Positions 62,872 to 64,000 of a DNA stretch of 64,000 bases are shown here, in pieces. Every line of letters begins with the position of its first letter. Within the stretch, counting starts at the first letter, position 1. The stretch comes from Dermatemys mawii (lineage: Eukaryota > Chordata > Testudines > Dermatemydidae). The notes beneath the pieces were generated by a model, which was not told where the DNA came from, did not search any database, and saw only the letters and a program-made list of their open reading frames with translations. Position numbers and translations under genes: made by a program. Where the stretch lies: contig ML677335.1 of assembly GCA_007922305.1 (NCBI GenBank), forward strand, positions 40,920,949 through 40,984,948, given 5' to 3'.

Positions 62872-63533
62872 TGTAATAAGGCGGTGCCTCACTCTGCGGC
62901 ACCTCCTGCTGGTACATCCAGGGAATTAGCTTGTCCAGCTTCCAGAGCACCCTCTGCAGGCTGATGTCTCGCTTGCTTCTGGCTCCGTGTCCCTCCCTGG
63001 ACCCTCTTTCCTAGGGTGCTGCACCCATGCAATACCCCCCCAGTCTCAGGGTCTCCCCTCTCCAGGGAACCCCCACCTCCTATCCCCACCTTGTCTCAGT
63101 CTAGGCAACTGCCAGTTACCCCCGTTCATTGAGGCAGACTGCAGTGTAATTGCCACTCATCACCGGCAAGGGGGGGTAGGCCTGCTGCCTTCCCTCAAAA
63201 TCGAGCACTTTTGTGGACCTAAGATCAGGTCCTGCAGCCTGGGGAGTTACCAGGCTGGAGCTCCCAGATCCTCTGGCCTTTCCCCAGCCCTGCCGTACAC
63301 CCAATTACCTTCTCTCCACTAGCAGCCAGGCCCTGCTCCCTCCAAGGTGGAGAGAGACTGCCTAGCTCCAAACTCCCAGCCTTTTATAAGGGCCAGCTGG
63401 GCCCTAACTGCACAGCAATCTCAGCTGTGGCTGCTTTTGCAATCAGCCTGGGAGTTGCTTGCTCCCAGCAACAACCCTATCCAGGGCTGTTTGAAGCCTC
63501 TTTTGGCCAGAGCAGGGTAACCACTCCGCTACA
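62872..63533 (-). mobile_element. Solo LTR, 662 bp, antisense, with GGCAG target duplication
   Basis: On the minus strand it begins TGTAGCGGAGTGG (63533) and ends CGCCTTATTACA (62872), so TG...CA ends with a short TGTA/TACA inverted repeat. A perfect 5-bp duplication ggcag flanks it (62867-62871 and 63534-63538). The body is GC-rich against an AT-rich background. No internal retroviral or Gypsy sequence is present. Type familiar from turtle LTRs; superfamily not decided. Confidence 0.88.
63381..63390 (-). promoter_or_regulatory. TATA box of the solo LTR
   Basis: cttataaaag on the minus strand, about 145 bp inside the LTR 5' end. It fixes the LTR orientation. Confidence 0.6.
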
Positions 63534-63538
63534 GGCAG

Positions 63539-63924
63539 GGATACGTTATTTTAACATAATTCATGCACTATGAGATTGTGATCAGCCCAACTTTATGTGG
63601 TAGGTCCTTATCTGGCTGTCTAGAAGAAAAGGGATTGCTTCCCCTGTAAGGTCTTTCCCTGCAACAGGTAGGACAGGTGGAGAAAGGGGAAAACTTTAGC
63701 TTCAGGTAGCACAGAGGAGCAAAAAGTGGAAAGGCTGTACGAGGTTGAGGGGGTGGCAGGGGATGACTGCCCTTCCAGCAGACCAAAGGGGGGAGTTATT
63801 TATATACCCCTACAGTCCCAAAGAAGCCTTCTTTCATGTGGACCGGCCTGGTAGCACACATCTTCTCACCTACTGAATCTAAGAAAGGCCTTTATTATCT
63901 ACTGTGACTGAGTATTATGGTAAT
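63539..63924. other. Noncoding stretch after the solo LTR
   Basis: Nothing recognised. Confidence 0.4.
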
Positions 63925-64000
63925 TACCCTTTTCCCCTGGGGGGCTGGGAAGGATTTTTTCCCCTCATCACCAGATTGGCCAAAGCAAGGTGGGGTTTTT
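63925..64000 (+). repeat. Dispersed repeat cut by the window edge
   Basis: ggggggctgggaaggatttt, ccagattggcc and ggtggggttttt match a repeat common in turtles (ctgggaaggaattttccc ... cagattggc ... ggggtttttcgcc). It continues beyond the window. Confidence 0.45.

Noticed and set aside
62987..63322. 111-codon plus-strand frame
   Set aside because: Lies inside the antisense solo LTR and is a composition effect.

Overview
The window looks like an intergenic or deep-intronic stretch of a reptile nuclear genome, most likely a turtle. That reading rests on its interspersed repeats: CR1 LINE 3' ends of the reptile type, a Harbinger element with convergent Myb-like and transposase genes, hAT and fold-back MITEs, a Penelope-like tail, two solo LTRs and several old MIR SINEs. 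The species call is an inference from repeat types remembered as common in turtles. No host protein-coding exon, rRNA or CRISPR could be supported. Most of the sequence is AT-rich, without long open frames, and every convincing coding signal belongs to a transposable element.

Region by region. 1-1104 is single-copy-looking. 1105-2663 is a non-autonomous hAT element with inverted ends, an 8-bp target duplication and a C-rich minisatellite core. 2664-13106 is AT-rich noncoding DNA with simple repeats and ancient repeat scraps. 13107-14345 is a repeat cluster (inverted-repeat element, Penelope-like fragment, GC-rich block, CR1 tail). About 15240-20342 is a heavily decayed, roughly 5-kb fossil of a large repeat-encoded protein that ends in a cysteine-rich CXC-like domain and has a segment resembling FEN/XPG-type (PIN-like) nuclease motifs. 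It is interrupted by three CR1 fragments. 20590-24605 is a complete but dead Harbinger transposon flanked by TAA: a two-exon Myb/SANT-like gene on the plus strand, a DDE transposase on the minus strand, and a spliced-looking antisense frame inside the intron of the Myb gene.

From 24609 to the end the DNA is again gene-free. It carries a fold-back repeat (25408-25555), a 212-bp MITE with TCA duplications (30606-30817), MIR copies, a 5'-truncated CR1 with reverse-transcriptase C-terminus (40583-41645), a solo LTR with a 4-bp duplication (42005-42664), a tRNA-derived SINE candidate (51075-51320), a small MITE (58180-58311) and a minus-strand solo LTR with a perfect 5-bp duplication (62872-63533).

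In a working Harbinger element the Myb-like protein and the transposase act together: the Myb-like partner recognises the element ends and helps bring the transposase to the nucleus and DNA. Here both are broken by nonsense changes, and the transposase also by frameshifts and a 25-bp micro-inversion. The best leads in the window are the nested antisense frame in the Harbinger element and the CXC/nuclease-like fossil beside it.
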